Shown: positions 7,248 to 16,026 of the stretch, piece by piece
How positions within the stretch are numbered: position 1 is the first letter of the stretch
How the letters are laid out: every line of letters starts with the position of its first letter
DNA from: Bacillus sp. RO3
GTDB taxonomy: Bacteria; Bacillota; Bacilli; Bacillales; Bacillaceae_B
Length of the DNA stretch: 64,000 nt
Direction: 5' to 3'
NCBI RefSeq assembly: GCF_012911895.1
Contig: NZ_JAAXCV010000022.1
Span: forward strand, 186,001 to 250,000
The notes under the pieces: model-generated
What the model was told of the DNA's origin: nothing
The model's database searches: none
What the model saw: the letters and a program-made list of their open reading frames with translations, nothing else
Translations under genes and position numbers: made by a program

Positions 7248-7275
7248 TTGCAAGTAGAATTCAAACGTGTATACT
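7248..7275 (+). promoter_or_regulatory. Putative sigma-A promoter of gudB
   Basis: TTGCAA (7248-7253), 16 bp, TATACT (7270-7275), with a TG two bases before the -10 box. It is 60 bp upstream of the gudB start and downstream of the repeats. Confidence 0.5.
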
Positions 7276-7335
7276 ATGTCATGAAAGCGGACTAGATTCC
7301 GTTAAACAGTGAAGTATTTCGGGAGGTTTACATAT

Positions 7336-8613
7336 ATGGTAGCCGATAAGGGGAAAGAAAATCACCAGGCATCTGATCAACATGATGTATTGAAATCGAC
7401 ACAAACGGTTATTCATCTTGCACTTGATAAATTAGGTTATTCACAGGAAGTATTTGAACTATTAAAAGAACCTGTACGCATGTTAACAGTTAAAATACCA
7501 GTCCGTATGGATGATGGAAAAGTAAAAGTTTTCACGGGATACCGTGCACAGCATAATGATGCAGTTGGACCGACAAAAGGTGGGATCCGCTTTCACCCTA
7601 ATGTTACTGAGAAAGAAGTAAAAGCCCTATCTATATGGATGAGTTTGAAATGCGGGATCGTGGATCTTCCATATGGCGGAGGAAAAGGCGGGATCATCTG
7701 TGATCCAAGAGATATGTCATTTAGAGAGCTTGAGCGATTGAGTCGTGGGTATGTCAGGGCAATCAGCCAGATTGTTGGACCTTCTAAAGATATACCTGCA
7801 CCGGATGTTTTTACAAACTCTCAAATCATGGCGTGGATGATGGATGAATACAGCCGGATAGATGAGTATAACTCCCCTGGATTTATTACTGGTAAGCCAT
7901 TGGTTCTAGGCGGTTCCCATGGTCGTGAGACAGCGACTGCAAAAGGCGTGACGATTTGCATCCATGAAGCAGCGAAGAAAAAAGGGATCAAGCTGAAAGG
8001 GGCCAGGGTGGTTGTTCAAGGCTTTGGCAATGCAGGGAGCTTCCTTGCGAAATTCATGCATGATGCGGGAGCAAAGGTGATTGGAATTTCAGATGCCTAT
8101 GGCGGCCTTCATGACGAAGATGGTCTGGATATCGATTACCTGTTGGATCGTCGCGACAGTTTTGGCACGGTGACCAAGTTATTTAACAATACCATCACCA
8201 ATGAAGAACTATTGGAGCTTGATTGCGATATCCTTGTACCTGCAGCCATCGAAAATCAGATTACAGAAAAGAATGCACATAACATCCGGGCGAGCATTGT
8301 GGTGGAAGCTGCAAACGGTCCGACTACACTGGAAGCTACAAAGATTTTGACTGAACGTGGGATTTTATTAGTGCCTGATGTACTGGCATCTTCAGGTGGA
8401 GTGACGGTGTCTTACTTTGAATGGGTACAAAATAATCAAGGGTATTATTGGTCTGAAGAAGAAGTGGAAGAGAAGCTTGAAAAGATTCTCATTAATTCAT
8501 TTAATAATGTATATGAAACTTCCCAGTCCAGAAGAGTTGACATGAGACTTGCGGCATATATGGTAGGCGTAAGGAAAATGGCAGAAGCATGCAGATTCAG
8601 AGGCTGGATTTAA
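7336..8613 (+). CDS. gudB: NAD-dependent glutamate dehydrogenase (GudB/RocG type)
   Basis: A 425-residue catabolic glutamate dehydrogenase that converts glutamate to 2-oxoglutarate and ammonium. Motifs include the substrate region [14 protein letters not shown], the catalytic-Lys block YGGGKGGI, and the nucleotide-binding [12 protein letters not shown] near residue 225. GITGK-like [20 protein letters not shown] is intact. There is no sign of the 9-bp duplication that inactivates gudB in the B. subtilis 168 strain. The start at 7336 follows GGGAGG; the first nine codons of the longer frame lack a site. The position beside ypdA is that of gudB. Confidence 0.92.
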   Translation: MVADKGKENHQASDQHDVLKSTQTVIHLALDKLGYSQEVFELLKEPVRMLTVKIPVRMDDGKVKVFTGYRAQHNDAVGPTKGGIRFHPNVTEKEVKALSIWMSLKCGIVDLPYGGGKGGIICDPRDMSFRELERLSRGYVRAISQIVGPSKDIPAPDVFTNSQIMAWMMDEYSRIDEYNSPGFITGKPLVLGGSHGRETATAKGVTICIHEAAKKKGIKLKGARVVVQGFGNAGSFLAKFMHDAGAKVIGISDAYGGLHDEDGLDIDYLLDRRDSFGTVTKLFNNTITNEELLELDCDILVPAAIENQITEKNAHNIRASIVVEAANGPTTLEATKILTERGILLVPDVLASSGGVTVSYFEWVQNNQGYYWSEEEVEEKLEKILINSFNNVYETSQSRRVDMRLAAYMVGVRKMAEACRFRGWI

Positions 8614-8920
8614 TACAGATAAAGGATGAGATGGTTGACCTCTCATCCTTTTTTTAATAGTGAAAAGTTGATTAAAGTTTGAAACAATCAGGGCTTAATA
8701 AATGAGCACGTACCATCTCATAAATAAAGAAATACCTGTATCAGTCCATAATTTCAGATGCTACATGAAATAATAGGAGAATAAGGGAAAAATATTGAGT
8801 GCTTCCTTTTGACCAAAACACAATAGTATTCCATAATAATTAGATAAAGAAAATCTTAACATCTGAAATGCCAAAACGTAAGTCACCATTCAGATAGAGG
8901 AATTGAAGGAGTGTCTGAAT
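8614..8920. other. gudB-ypdA intergenic region
   Basis: This 307-bp gap holds the gudB terminator at its left end and the AAGGAG site of ypdA at its right end. The A+T-rich middle contains two near-matching words, TTTCAGATG near 8750 and its inverse near 8860, but no clear gene, promoter pair or RNA structure that I can support. Confidence 0.5.
8621..8655 (+). terminator. Terminator of gudB
   Basis: An 11-bp perfect stem (AAAGGATGAGA with TCTCATCCTTT) and a 9-nt loop are followed by T residues to 8655. Confidence 0.9.
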
Positions 8921-9886
8921 TTGAAAATGGAAGAATGCATCATTGTTGGTGGGGGACCATGCGGGTTGTCCGCTGCGATCAATTTAAAAGAAAAGGGAAT
9001 CAATCCCTTGATCATTGAAAAAGGGAATATCGTAAATGCCATTTACCATTATCCCACTCACCAAACGTTTTTTTCATCCAGTGAGAAGCTGGAAATTGGG
9101 GATGTCCCATTTGTTATTGAAGAGCATAAGCCTCGACGGAATCAAGCACTTGTCTACTACCGGGAAGTCGCGAAAAGGAAGGAATTAAGGATCAATCGAT
9201 TTGAAACTGTTCAAAAAGTCGAGAAGAAGGCAGACCATTTTACGGTTGTCACTTCGAAAGGAACCTATGAGAGTAAATCTATTGTGATAGCGACAGGTTA
9301 TTATGACAACCCCAATTATTTAGGGATTCCAGGGGAGAAGTCGGAAAAAGTATTCCATTATTTTAAGGAAGCACATCCTTTTTTTGACACAGATGTAGTG
9401 GTCATCGGCGGAAAGAATTCAGCCGTTGATGCAGCCCTTGAATTGAATAAAGCTGGAGCAAGGGTGACCGTGATCTATCGTGGAAGTGAGTATTCAAAAA
9501 GTGTGAAGCCCTGGATCCTGCCGAACTTCGATGCCCTTGTCAGAAACGGCGAAGTAACGATGGAATTTAACTCATATGTACATCAAATCACAGAGGATTC
9601 TGTCCTATATAGTGTGGATGGTGAGAAAAAAGTAATCAAAAATGACTTTGTGTTTGCGATGACTGGATATCACCCTGATCATAGTTTTCTTACGAAAATG
9701 GGGATAGATATAGATCAAGAAACCGGAAGGCCTTTTTATCATCCTGAAACGATGGAAACCAATGTAGATGGTGTATATATTGCCGGGGTCATCGCTGCAG
9801 GAAATAATGCAAATGAAATTTTCATTGAGAATGGACGTTTGCACGGTGGATTGATTGCGGAAGCCATTACATCTAAAGTGAAATAA
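8921..9886 (+). CDS. ypdA: Bacillithiol disulfide reductase YpdA (Bdr)
   Basis: A 321-residue flavoprotein. The FAD-binding motif CIIVGGGPCGLSAA is at residues 5-18 and includes the conserved Cys proposed to take part in catalysis. IVIATGYYDNP is the ATG motif, VVIGGKNSAVDAA near residue 165 binds NADPH, and VYIAGVIAAGNNANE closes the FAD site. The family reduces oxidised bacillithiol with NADPH. The TTG at 8921 is chosen because AAGGAG lies 9 bp upstream; an ATG two codons later is possible. bshA and bshB1, which make bacillithiol, are about 42 kb away in the same window. Confidence 0.9.
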   Translation: MKMEECIIVGGGPCGLSAAINLKEKGINPLIIEKGNIVNAIYHYPTHQTFFSSSEKLEIGDVPFVIEEHKPRRNQALVYYREVAKRKELRINRFETVQKVEKKADHFTVVTSKGTYESKSIVIATGYYDNPNYLGIPGEKSEKVFHYFKEAHPFFDTDVVVIGGKNSAVDAALELNKAGARVTVIYRGSEYSKSVKPWILPNFDALVRNGEVTMEFNSYVHQITEDSVLYSVDGEKKVIKNDFVFAMTGYHPDHSFLTKMGIDIDQETGRPFYHPETMETNVDGVYIAGVIAAGNNANEIFIENGRLHGGLIAEAITSKVK

Positions 9887-9928
9887 CCAAAGAAAGAGGC
9901 TCATCACTAGAGCCTCTTTCTTTGGTTA
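9884..9928. terminator. Long inverted repeat between convergent ypdA and ansA
   Basis: A perfect 19-bp inverted repeat (9884-9902 with 9910-9928, loop ATCACTA) begins in the ypdA stop codon. Its arms are T-rich at the 3' side on each strand, so it can serve as a terminator for both genes, although no pure T-run follows. Confidence 0.7.
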
Positions 9929-9950
9929 TAGATAGGTTAAAGGCTTTCCT

Positions 9951-10928
9951 TTAGTTTTTGAAAATCGATTCAAGTTCCTTCATGTCACTGGTTTGGGAAA
10001 GAGCGACCATCAGCTTGATCCTGGCTTTTTGGCCGTTAAGGCCGTTTGAGAAGATGACCCCTTTTTCTTTCAGTTGTTTACCCCCTCCGGAATAGCCGTA
10101 GATGTCCTGGACAATTCCGTTAAAACATCTTGATACTAATACAACGGGAATATTCGCTCTTAAAAGTTCATTGATTCCCATCACTGTATCGGGTGGAAGA
10201 TTTCCTTGCCCTAATGCTTCAATGACAACCCCGTCGTATTGCAAGTCTTTAATGGCGATCAATAGACCTGAATCCATCCCGGCATATGCCTTGATTAATG
10301 TGACTCTCTTCGAAATATCACAAACCTGATAGTGTTCATTTGACGTTGGCTGATGATGGAAGAGAACCCCTCGTTTCGTTACAATCCCGATTGGTCCATA
10401 CTGAGGACTTTGGAAGGTTGAAACGTTACTTGTATGAGTTTTTGTTACATTTTTAGCCGAATGGATTTCGTCATTCAGGACGACCAGAACGCCTTTGTGT
10501 TTAGATTTTTCTTCTGCTGCAACACGAACGGAAGATATGAGGTTGTACAACCCGTCTGCACCAATTTCATTACTGGATCTCATTGCTCCCGTCACGACAA
10601 GGGAGACAGGAAGAGAGAGGGTAAGATCCAAGAAATAGGCGGTTTCTTCCAACGTATCCGTTCCGTGAGTGATCACGACACCATCAAAGGGATTATCCTT
10701 ATATTTTCTTTCAATGATCTCTTTCAGTTGTTTCATATGCTCCGGTGTAATATGGGGAGAGGGGAGATGGAATGCTTCTACAACTGTCAGGTTTGCTATA
10801 TTTGAGACAATCGACGTTTGTACTGAGAGCGGATTTTCCTTCCCGGGAGTTACCGCCCCTGTTTGCTCGTCTTCCATCATAGAGATGGTGCCTCCAGTAT
10901 GTATGACCAATATATCTTTCTTCATCAT
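9951..10928 (-). CDS. ansA: L-asparaginase
   Basis: A 325-residue asparaginase that hydrolyses asparagine to aspartate and ammonium. Both catalytic threonine motifs are present: HTGGTISM near residue 11 and VVITHGTDTLEETA near residue 85, the latter carrying the Thr-Asp pair; a conserved Lys follows in the region GAMRSSNEIGADG. No signal peptide, so cytoplasmic. GGAGG lies just upstream of two adjacent ATG codons; the second has better spacing. Transcribed leftward, convergent with ypdA and divergent from prsW. Confidence 0.9.
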   Translation of the reverse strand: MMKKDILVIHTGGTISMMEDEQTGAVTPGKENPLSVQTSIVSNIANLTVVEAFHLPSPHITPEHMKQLKEIIERKYKDNPFDGVVITHGTDTLEETAYFLDLTLSLPVSLVVTGAMRSSNEIGADGLYNLISSVRVAAEEKSKHKGVLVVLNDEIHSAKNVTKTHTSNVSTFQSPQYGPIGIVTKRGVLFHHQPTSNEHYQVCDISKRVTLIKAYAGMDSGLLIAIKDLQYDGVVIEALGQGNLPPDTVMGINELLRANIPVVLVSRCFNGIVQDIYGYSGGGKQLKEKGVIFSNGLNGQKARIKLMVALSQTSDMKELESIFKN

Positions 10929-11015
10929 TCATTCCTCCAACCAATTAAATTCCTGTTTCCATTCCTACCTTATCATGATACGATTAAGAAAACCGAAAGA
11001 AAAGAGGACTTTTTT

Positions 11016-11702
11016 ATGCTGGTGATTTTATCAGCGGGTATAGCACCAGGATTAGCATTGCTAAGTTACTTTTATTTACGGGATGAATATGAGGCAGAGC
11101 CTATTACACTAGTGTTCAAGACCTTTATGTACGGCGCACTTATTACGTTTCCTATAATGTTCTTACAGTATGTGTTAGAAGTGGAAGGGGTCATTAATAC
11201 AAATTGGTCGACGGCATTTATTTCTTCCGGACTTTTTGAGGAATTCTTTAAATGGTTCATTTTAATGTTCGCGATCTTTCAACATGTTCATTTCAACGAG
11301 CCTTATGACGGAATCATTTATGGAGCCAGTGTATCACTGGGATTTGCCACAGTTGAAAATATTTTGTATTTGGTTGCCAATGGAGTTGAGCATGCATTTG
11401 GAAGAGCGGTCCTTCCGGTTTCAAGTCACGCATTGTTTGGTGTCATTATGGGATATTATTTAGGGAAAGCCAAATTTTCTTCCAAAGAAGAAAGACAGAA
11501 GTGGCTTTTCATTGCGATTTCTGTACCCATCCTGCTGCATGGGACATATAACTACATCTTTCTATCTGGTAATAATTGGATATACTACATGATTCCATTT
11601 ATGTTTTTCCTATGGTGGAATGCTTTAAAGAAAGTGAAGAGTGCCCATCGTCTAACAGAAAAGAAATATACAGATGTGGATTTAGAGAAAGAAATTGTTT
11701 GA
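11016..11702 (+). CDS. prsW: Site-1 intramembrane protease PrsW
   Basis: A 228-residue polytopic membrane protease. The key motif EEFFK (Glu75-Glu76) and two further conserved histidines, SSHALFG (His138) and LLHGTYNY (His175), place it in the PrsW/CAAX-protease-like group. In B. subtilis PrsW makes the first cut in the anti-sigma factor RsiW in response to antimicrobial peptides and envelope stress, releasing sigma-W. rsiW is not in this window. The ATG at 11016 is preceded by AAGAGG; the longer frame starts inside ansA and lacks support. Neighbourhood beside ypdA and sleB agrees. Confidence 0.9.
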   Translation: MLVILSAGIAPGLALLSYFYLRDEYEAEPITLVFKTFMYGALITFPIMFLQYVLEVEGVINTNWSTAFISSGLFEEFFKWFILMFAIFQHVHFNEPYDGIIYGASVSLGFATVENILYLVANGVEHAFGRAVLPVSSHALFGVIMGYYLGKAKFSSKEERQKWLFIAISVPILLHGTYNYIFLSGNNWIYYMIPFMFFLWWNALKKVKSAHRLTEKKYTDVDLEKEIV

Positions 11703-11705
11703 AGG

Positions 11706-11732
11706 ACGCTTTCTTTTTGAAGCGTTTTTTTT
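11706..11732 (+). terminator. Terminator of prsW
   Basis: Stem ACGCTT/AAGCGT with an 8-nt loop is followed by eight T, directly after the stop codon. Confidence 0.75.
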
Positions 11733-11830
11733 GTTATGGTTTTAGCTAGGCTGGGACATGGTTAAGTCCACTAGATACACAGCAGTTGATTTCCGTAGAG
11801 ACTTCGCTTTCTGCTGGAACAGTACAGATT

Positions 11831-11889
11831 AAAAAATCCGAACGCACTCGACCTTCAATTGGAATTTCGAGTGTCCGTTCGGATTTTTT
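11831..11889. terminator. Bidirectional terminator-like hairpin
   Basis: The arms AAAAAATCCGAACGCACTCG and its near-complement ending CGTTCGGATTTTTT form a stem of about 20 bp with one mismatch; A-run and T-run flank it. It would end the leftward unknown gene at 11920 and any read-through from prsW. The bases before it (11748-11800, beginning GGCTGGGACATGG) look like part of a dispersed intergenic element. Confidence 0.75.
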
Positions 11890-11919
11890 ACTAAACATTC
11901 TTTCCAAGTCTAGTCCGGC

Positions 11920-12267
11920 CTACTTGTAGGCGGCAGCAAGATCAGTTTTGGGTGCCTCTTTCCGCTTCACTTCATCAATTTTATTCACAAACATTTGAAA
12001 CACTTTTCTTTTTTCATCCAACTCTCGTATGTATTCTTTCAATTCATTGTACTTCTCTTCGAAAGGCTTGTGATACATTTCCCTGATATTATCGATGATT
12101 TCCTCATTCACTGTGGATTGTATGACTTGTTTTGTTATCCCGTACTTATACGAATACACTTTTAGTTCCTTCTTTATCTCTTCGTAATCAGTGTTAATCT
12201 GATCCAAGACCTCTGAAATATCATCTTTCCATTCATCTAATGACTTTGCTACATAATCCTCCATCAT
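11920..12267 (-). CDS. Small cytoplasmic coiled-coil protein, unrecognised
   Basis: I do not recognise this protein of 115 residues (114 if the second ATG is used, which has better spacing from GGTGAGG). It is highly charged and almost wholly helical, with heptad-like stretches such as LDQINTDYEEIKKELKV and EEKYNELKEYIRELDEKRK. There is no membrane segment or signal peptide. It is alone on the minus strand between prsW and sleB and ends in its own terminator. Codon use resembles its neighbours. Function unknown. Confidence 0.7.
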   Translation of the reverse strand: MMEDYVAKSLDEWKDDISEVLDQINTDYEEIKKELKVYSYKYGITKQVIQSTVNEEIIDNIREMYHKPFEEKYNELKEYIRELDEKRKVFQMFVNKIDEVKRKEAPKTDLAAAYK

Positions 12268-12595
12268 AACCTCACCTTCCGATTCCGGATCTTATAGAAA
12301 GAATCTTCATTTTATTATACCTTTTGATGGTTACAATGCTTTTGCTGATTCATTACAGTGTTTTATCAATATTTTTGTCCCTATTTTAGGTTTATCCAGC
12401 CATAACGAATGAAGCCATGCGGTCATCAGCGAGTCCGCTCAAAAAGTCACAAGGGGTCTTTCCGTCAAGGTTTCCCGAGTGTTTGTTACCTTGTCAAGCT
12501 CGTACTTCCGACTTTTTATGATTCACTTGTATAAAATGGGAGCCACTACAAAAACTAGGGTTAATGTTAATTAGAGATATGGAGGTTAAAGCATT
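12268..12595. other. Divergent intergenic region upstream of sleB
   Basis: This 328-bp gap separates the leftward coiled-coil gene from sleB. It contains an imperfect inverted repeat, AAAAAGTC (12441) with GACTTTTT (12510) and inner CAAGG (12466) with CCTTG (12489). A weak sigma-G-like pair, GTATA at 12529 with AAAACTA at 12551, lies 40 bp before sleB; sleB is a sigma-G gene in B. subtilis, but the match is poor. GGAGG at 12581 serves sleB. Confidence 0.4.
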
Positions 12596-13459
12596 ATGAA
12601 TAGCCGTTTCAAATTGATTTCAACTTCAGTCGTCATGGTGCTTATGTGCTCTCTTTTTATGATTTCCTCAGAAGGAGAGAAGGCAGACGCTTTTACAAAT
12701 CAGGTGATACAGCATGGGGCGACAGGTGAGGATGTAATTGAGCTGCAATCGAGACTGCAGTATATCGGATACTATAATGGTGATATCGATGGAGTGTTTG
12801 GGTGGGGTACATATTGGGCTCTCAGAAACTTTCAATATGAATTCGGCCTAACCATTGATGGCCTGGCTGGACCTGAAACAAAAGAAAAACTGGTGAAAGC
12901 TTCAAAGTACAATAAGCAATTCGTGAAAAAACAAATCGAAAAGGGAAATGAGTTCAGTCACTATGGCGGAACAGACTTAAGTAAACAGAAAGCTCCTGGT
13001 GATGGGGGAGCCAAAGGGAAAGCCGGTGAGCAAGCCGCTCCAGGGAAGGCTGAATCAAAACCGACCCCATCAAAACCGACAGCAGTGAATACTCCTAACG
13101 GGTTCTCGCAAAATGATATTCAATTGATGGCAAATGCTGTATATGGAGAGGCGCGGGGAGAGCCGTATGAGGGGCAGGTCGCAGTTGCGGCAGTCATTCT
13201 CAATCGAATTGACAGCTCAGCATTTCCCAATACGGCGGCAGGAGTCATTTTTGAGCCGGGTGCCTTTACAGCTGTTGCTGATGGACAAATTTGGTTAACA
13301 CCAAATGAAAAAGCGAGAGAAGCGGTTTTGGATGCCATTAACGGCTGGGATCCCTCTTCTAGTGCACTCTATTACTTTAACCCTGTGACAGCAACAAGTA
13401 AGTGGATATGGTCACGTCCACAAATCAAAAAAATAGGAAAGCACATATTCTGTAGTTAA
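12596..13459 (+). CDS. sleB: Spore cortex-lytic enzyme SleB
   Basis: A 287-residue germination enzyme that breaks cortex peptidoglycan containing muramic-delta-lactam. A signal peptide covers about residues 1-32 (ending ADA). A peptidoglycan-binding domain follows (QHGATGEDVIELQSRLQYIG, about 39-100). A Lys/Pro/Gly/Ala-rich linker spans 131-165, and the catalytic hydrolase_2 domain runs to the end, with Glu185 in AVYGEARGEP as the expected catalytic acid. GGAGG precedes the ATG. It is followed 14 bp later by ypeB, its obligatory partner. Made in the forespore and exported to the inner membrane-cortex interface. Confidence 0.94.
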   Translation: MNSRFKLISTSVVMVLMCSLFMISSEGEKADAFTNQVIQHGATGEDVIELQSRLQYIGYYNGDIDGVFGWGTYWALRNFQYEFGLTIDGLAGPETKEKLVKASKYNKQFVKKQIEKGNEFSHYGGTDLSKQKAPGDGGAKGKAGEQAAPGKAESKPTPSKPTAVNTPNGFSQNDIQLMANAVYGEARGEPYEGQVAVAAVILNRIDSSAFPNTAAGVIFEPGAFTAVADGQIWLTPNEKAREAVLDAINGWDPSSSALYYFNPVTATSKWIWSRPQIKKIGKHIFCS

Positions 13460-13473
13460 AGAGGTGAAGTGAA

Positions 13474-14820
13474 TTGCTACGTGTCATACTAATTACGGTA
13501 CTCGTCCTTGGGGTTGCAGGAACCGCTTTCTGGGGGTATCAAGAGCACCAGGAGAAAAATGCAATCTTAATCAATGCAGAGAACAACTATCAAAGAGCAT
13601 TTCATGAACTAACTTATCAAGTGGACCTGCTTCACGATAAGATTGGATCGACTCTAGCCATGAATTCAAGAAAATCACTGTCCCCAGCCCTTGCAGATGT
13701 ATGGAGGTTAACGTCTCAAGCACATAGCGATGTAGGACAACTTCCATTAACGCTGCTGCCATTCAATAAAACAGAAGAGTTTTTAAGTAATATTGGAGAT
13801 TTCAGCTACCGTGTAGCCGTGAGGGATTTGGATAAGAATCCTTTGACGGATAAAGAATACAAATCACTAGAAAAGCTGTATGAACAAAGTGCTGATATCC
13901 AGAATCAGCTGAGAAAGGTTCAGCATCTCGTAATGGAGAATAACCTTAGGTGGATGGATGTGGAACTTGCCCTGGCAACAGGGAAGGAACAGGCGGATAA
14001 TACCATTATCGATGGTTTCAAAACCGTTGAAAAAAATGTCTCAGGTTATGATGAAGCGAATTTCGGGTCGACGACCTTTGTAAATACGGAGAAGAAGGAC
14101 CAGAATTTCAGAAAAATAAAAGGAAAAGAGATTTCCAAGGATGAGGCCGTTTCTATATTAAGGAAATATTCAGGGATTAGTAAAAGTACAGATGCAAAAG
14201 TGACGAAGAGTGGAAAGGGTTCTGACTATAAATTTTACAGCGTAACGATCGAAGACGGGAAAACCCACGCAAGCATGGATGTTACTCAAAAAGGCGGATA
14301 TCCAATTTGGTATATCAATAACCGGAAAGTCAATGAGCCTAAAATCAGTTTAAATGAAGCAGCAGATAAGGCGACGGCTTTTCTAAAGGATAACGATTTT
14401 GAAAAACTTGAGTTATTTGAAAGTGCCCAATATGACAATATAGGTATTTTCACATATGTTACGTCCTTGAATGGGGTGAGGATTTACCCGGACGCTCTTA
14501 AAATAAAAGTAGCCTTGGATAATGGCCAGATCGTCGGGTTTGCTGCAGAAGAGTATTTGAAGAATACCCATGACAGGGAGATTGGAGAACCTTCTATCAC
14601 CCAGGCAGAAGCTAGAGAAACAGCCAATCCTAATTTAAAAGTAATGGAAGAACGTCAAGCGGTTATCGTAAATGATCTCAATGAAGAAGTGTTATGCTAT
14701 GAGTTCTTGGGTATGTTGGGAAAAGACACCTATAGAATATTTATCAATGCAGACACCGGAGAAGAAGAAAAAGTGGAGAAACTGAAAAATGCAGAACCGA
14801 TCTATGAAGAAGTTGTATAA
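13474..14820 (+). CDS. ypeB: Germination protein YpeB
   Basis: A 448-residue protein with an N-terminal membrane helix (about residues 3-20), a helical domain to about residue 200, and C-terminal PepSY-type repeats (for example KEISKDEAVSILRKYSG and SLNEAADKATAFLKDN). YpeB is required to localise and stabilise SleB in the dormant spore and is cut during germination. The TTG start is preceded by GAGGTG 8 bp upstream. It follows sleB by 14 bp and is closed by a strong terminator, so the pair is one operon. Confidence 0.92.
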   Translation: MLRVILITVLVLGVAGTAFWGYQEHQEKNAILINAENNYQRAFHELTYQVDLLHDKIGSTLAMNSRKSLSPALADVWRLTSQAHSDVGQLPLTLLPFNKTEEFLSNIGDFSYRVAVRDLDKNPLTDKEYKSLEKLYEQSADIQNQLRKVQHLVMENNLRWMDVELALATGKEQADNTIIDGFKTVEKNVSGYDEANFGSTTFVNTEKKDQNFRKIKGKEISKDEAVSILRKYSGISKSTDAKVTKSGKGSDYKFYSVTIEDGKTHASMDVTQKGGYPIWYINNRKVNEPKISLNEAADKATAFLKDNDFEKLELFESAQYDNIGIFTYVTSLNGVRIYPDALKIKVALDNGQIVGFAAEEYLKNTHDREIGEPSITQAEARETANPNLKVMEERQAVIVNDLNEEVLCYEFLGMLGKDTYRIFINADTGEEEKVEKLKNAEPIYEEVV

Positions 14821-14823
14821 TTA

Positions 14824-14864
14824 ACAGGGACGGACCTCACAAATTGAGGTCCGTCCCTGTTTTT
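14824..14864 (+). terminator. Terminator of sleB-ypeB
   Basis: A perfect 15-bp stem (14824-14838 with 14846-14860, loop ACAAATT) is followed by five T. Confidence 0.92.
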
Positions 14865-14969
14865 AAGATGGGTCCCCTTCCATAACAGAGCAATAAAAAG
14901 GTATGGAAAGGGCGGGGATATCATGCCATAATATAGATACATAAAATGGGAAAGTGGGAATTTCGCACT

Positions 14970-15617
14970 ATGATAAAAGCAGGTACCACATTACAGTTGG
15001 AACCGATACATACTGATACATTTGAAAGGTATAAGTGCCGTGTCGTCGAGATGGGCGAAGAGGGCCTCTATATTGATTACCCCATTCATACTAAAACAGA
15101 AAAAGCCGTGTTTTTAATAGATGGAACCCAGCTTAAAGCAAGCTTTATCTTTAATGAGCAGACGGTGTTTACGTTTGAAACAGAAGTCATGGGCCGTAAA
15201 TTATCCAAAATACCAATGATCCATATTCATTACCCAGGTGAAGAAGGACTGGAGAAGATTCAAAGAAGACAATTTGTCCGTGTGGAGGCTAATGCCGATA
15301 TTTCCTTGAAAATGAATGAGGATTATCACCCGACGATCACTGAAGATATCAGTGCAGGGGGCTGTGCGATTGTGGTGAAAGATGGGATGGAGCTTACAAG
15401 TGGCTCTGTCCTTCCGGCTATCATCGTCCTTCCCATGCAAACGGGTGAGCACCAGTACTTAGATATCAAGGGTAAAGTGATTCGTGTGTGGGAAAAAGGG
15501 AGTAAAAAAGTTGCAAGCCTTGAGTTCGTTCATTTATCTGAAAATCAGAGGCAGCTTATTTTACGCTATTGTTTCGATAGGCAGCTTAACTTAAGAAAAA
15601 AAGGGTTGATTGAATAA
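14970..15617 (+). CDS. ypfA: PilZ-domain c-di-GMP receptor YpfA (DgrA/MotI type)
   Basis: A 215-residue protein: an N-terminal YcgR-like beta domain (about 1-90) and a C-terminal PilZ domain with the two c-di-GMP-binding motifs, RRQFVR (Arg100, Arg104) and DISAGG (Asp126, Ser128, Gly131). In B. subtilis YpfA binds c-di-GMP and slows motility through the flagellar motor. The start at 14970 (MIKAGTTLQLEP) fits the domain edge and has GGGAA about 8 bp upstream; an in-frame ATG eight codons earlier lacks a site. Overlaps ypfB by 8 bp. Confidence 0.87.
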   Translation: MIKAGTTLQLEPIHTDTFERYKCRVVEMGEEGLYIDYPIHTKTEKAVFLIDGTQLKASFIFNEQTVFTFETEVMGRKLSKIPMIHIHYPGEEGLEKIQRRQFVRVEANADISLKMNEDYHPTITEDISAGGCAIVVKDGMELTSGSVLPAIIVLPMQTGEHQYLDIKGKVIRVWEKGSKKVASLEFVHLSENQRQLILRYCFDRQLNLRKKGLIE

Positions 15618-15858
15618 AATTCCAATTATTACACATACTTTTTCTATGATTAGGAAAAGGGTGAGGGCAATCAAAACCGTAGAACGCATTTTAATTAAGT
15701 TAGCTATTATACATTTCATTTTACTCATTGCGATACAATTTGTATTTCATGAATTAAACATCCTTCCTGAAATTCATAAAATTGTTTTTTATGAAGGTGT
15801 CGAAAAAATCGAATATAGTGAAATAGTTGAAACCTTATCAGGTAAAGCAGGTGAATAG
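15610..15858 (+). CDS. ypfB: YpfB family small membrane protein (DUF5359)
   Basis: An 82-residue protein with one membrane helix (IKLAIIHFILLIAIQFVF) and a basic N-terminus. It matches YpfB by position between ypfA and cmk and by topology. The TTG at 15610 has AAAGGG 4 bp upstream; a start further in, at ATG 15646 or GTG 15661, would give a protein nearer the B. subtilis length, so the N-terminus is uncertain. Function unknown; overlap with ypfA implies coupling. Confidence 0.6.
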   Translation: MNKIPIITHTFSMIRKRVRAIKTVERILIKLAIIHFILLIAIQFVFHELNILPEIHKIVFYEGVEKIEYSEIVETLSGKAGE

Positions 15859-16026
15859 TTGCCTGCTCTTTTTAGATTACATATGACTCCCTTAGACCGT
15901 ACTGTACTCAACCATCCTGTTTAACACGATGCCGGGAAAGAGTTTAAATAAAGAATCTTCAATCCCCAGGCGAATGTATGTTAAAATGGGTAAGAAAATT
16001 ATTAGGAATTTAAGTAGGTGGATTTG

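Noticed and set aside
7281-7295. Possible CcpA (cre) site ATGAAAGCGGACTAG before gudB
   Set aside because: The left half fits the cre pattern but the right half lacks the needed CA; one half-site by chance is not evidence.
7043-7312. 89-codon plus-strand frame
   Set aside because: It lies mostly in the tandem structured repeat, and the translated sequence only reflects that repeat.
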